Position numbers and translations under genes: made by a program | The notes under the pieces: model-generated | Databases searched by the model: none | The model's input: only the letters and a program-made list of their open reading frames with translations | Told to the model about the DNA's origin: nothing | Assembly: GCF_006974145.1 (NCBI RefSeq) | Contig: NZ_CP039456.1 | Location: 1,642,001 to 1,706,000, forward strand | Length of the DNA: 64,000 nucleotides | Direction: 5' to 3' | Source: Changchengzhania lutea | GTDB lineage: Bacteria > Bacteroidota > Bacteroidia > Flavobacteriales > Flavobacteriaceae | In this document: in pieces, positions 62,903 to 64,000 of the stretch | Layout: each line of letters begins with the position of its first letter | How positions within the stretch are numbered: position 1 is the stretch's first letter

Positions 62903-64000
62903 CTATTCCCTAAAAACAGGCTTCTCAAACAAATACCATTTAAAACGTAACCCAATTTCGGTAAATGTAAAACCAGCAGCAGTGGCAGAGGCAATATTAC
63001 TGCGCGTACCAAATAGGTTTAAAAGTGCCCTTTCAGAAAATTTATAACCTAATTTACCTTGTATTCTATAGGTGCTTTGGCTACTATCATCTTCAATATA
63101 TTGCAAACCTGTGGCAGCGGTTAATTCGTAAAACCATTCGTTGGGTTTCGTGATTACTTCATCTTTAATCAGGTTTATAAAAACTTCAGCCGCATTAAAT
63201 TTTTCTGGACTAAAATAAATGGTGGGTACTTTGTTTTTAAATGTAATGTATTGGTAGTTTAAGCCCGCTTTTAATGATGGCTTGCTTAAAATAGTATAAT
63301 ACAACGAAGTAAACAACAGGTTTCTAGTATTATCATCGTTTTGCGCCGTGTAATAATACTGCGTAAACCAACCCAAATTAAAATTTGTACTGAGGTTATA
63401 ATTAGCGTAAAAATTATTCATTATAATTTCCCTATCCAATAAATCGGCATTAAAATTTTGTATTTCACGTTTGTAACCAATATCTAAAACCTGAAGTTTA
63501 AAGGGTTTTATATTAAAGGATATATCGGTTAATAATTGCGTGTAATCATCGGTATTTGCTTTTGCTGAAGTTATCCCCGCGGTGCCTTTAAACGTTATAT
63601 TGGGTAATAATTGATAGGCTAACCCTAATGAAAAATCGTTTGAGGTTGCTTCGTTATCAGTTATTTTATTGCTCGTAGTTCGGTAACCGTAATTAGCCAA
63701 CCATTTAAACTTCGTTGAGGTTGGAAACTCCAAACTGGTTTGAAATGCATAGGCTTCATTATCGCCATTATCAAAGGTATAAGATACTTTAGAATCTAGA
63801 AAAGGCGTAAAACCTGTATTTAAAGTTTTAATAAAGTTGGAGGCATCTTTTTGGTTATCATAAAAGGTCAAGGTGTTTTCAGCAGAAGTATAAGCATCAT
63901 CATAAACACCCAAAGCTTTTAATGCATTGGCTTTTCCTAAGTTTCCATCAAATGATGAACTATCATTTTCTAATATGCGATTGTAATCTGTAACACTTTT
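62903..64000 (-). CDS. TPR / outer-membrane beta-barrel protein (5' end off the right edge)
   Basis: The frame is open from 62903 to the window edge, giving about 365 C-terminal residues. At the edge it reads SVTDYNRILENDSSSFDGNLGKANALKALGVYDDAYTSA, a tetratricopeptide repeat. This is followed by about 300 residues of alternating aromatic and polar beta-strands ending in a typical barrel C-terminus (FTEIGLRFKWYLFEKPVF). TPR plus barrel recalls PgaA/YaiO-like outer-membrane proteins linked to exopolysaccharide. The true start is not in the window (the ATG at 63913 is internal). Confidence 0.78.
   Translation of the reverse strand, partial: KSVTDYNRILENDSSSFDGNLGKANALKALGVYDDAYTSAENTLTFYDNQKDASNFIKTLNTGFTPFLDSKVSYTFDNGDNEAYAFQTSLEFPTSTKFKWLANYGYRTTSNKITDNEATSNDFSLGLAYQLLPNITFKGTAGITSAKANTDDYTQLLTDISFNIKPFKLQVLDIGYKREIQNFNADLLDREIIMNNFYANYNLSTNFNLGWFTQYYYTAQNDDNTRNLLFTSLYYTILSKPSLKAGLNYQYITFKNKVPTIYFSPEKFNAAEVFINLIKDEVITKPNEWFYELTAATGLQYIEDDSSQSTYRIQGKLGYKFSERALLNLFGTRSNIASATAAGFTFTEIGLRFKWYLFEKPVFRE

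Overview
The window looks like a chromosome segment of a marine-type member of the Flavobacteriaceae (Bacteroidota). The base composition is AT-rich. Two proteins carry type A C-terminal sorting domains of the type IX secretion system and one carries a type B (gliding-associated) domain. Many lipoproteins have the flavobacterial pattern of a short hydrophobic stretch followed by Cys, several promoters match the Bacteroidota -7 element TAnnTTTG, and several genes use TTG or GTG starts. No rRNA operon and no CRISPR array were seen.

Layout. 1-12.7 kb: a cut-off two-component-type beta-propeller regulator, a head-GIN protein, RNase R, a 626-bp AT-rich divergent gap with a DnaA-box-like site, RpiB, a CDF metal exporter, a MITE-like element next to a small lipoprotein, an ElaA-type acetyltransferase, an LRR/type B sorting protein with an OmpA protein, and the operon rnpA - DUF4349 - ctpA. 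12.7-25.5 kb: a glutamate-cysteine-ligase-like/CBS fusion paired with an aspartoacylase-like enzyme, a frameshifted TonB-like gene facing a membrane-anchored wHTH regulator, M1 and S8 peptidases, an MBL hydrolase, and a SulP transporter overlapping a double Usp protein. 25.5-38.4 kb: a CPA antiporter, then a glycogen/alpha-glucan cluster built on the GlgE route (GT4 synthase, glgC, glgE, maltokinase, glgB, GH31). 38.7-48.5 kb: housekeeping genes (lepA, dusB, a LolC/E-like permease, rbfA, methylmalonyl-CoA epimerase) with secreted peptidase and propeller proteins and a decayed DUF4345 gene. 48.5-51 kb: a CAT-anticodon tRNA followed by remnants of a mobile element (AAA/DUF4143 ATPase, a truncated tyrosine recombinase, a broken HUH Rep gene).

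51.0-60.4 kb holds the most interesting system. A seven-gene tightly packed operon encodes a CheY-like receiver, an H-NOX heme sensor, a PAS histidine kinase, a FIST-domain (NosP-like) protein, a second histidine kinase of the FIST-partner type, a free Hpt protein and a LytTR response regulator. Together these supply every step of a split phosphorelay with two candidate nitric-oxide inputs and one DNA-binding output. The same ~19-bp operator-like motif lies upstream of this operon and upstream of the secreted 868-residue T9SS protein downstream. In both places it begins exactly 60 bp before the -7 element, which suggests autoregulation and a secreted effector. A GIY-YIG nuclease gene set in a field of palindromic repeats lies between them.

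60.6-64 kb: a two-gene ParB-like/adenine-methylase cassette abuts the 3' end of a TPR/outer-membrane beta-barrel gene that runs off the right edge.
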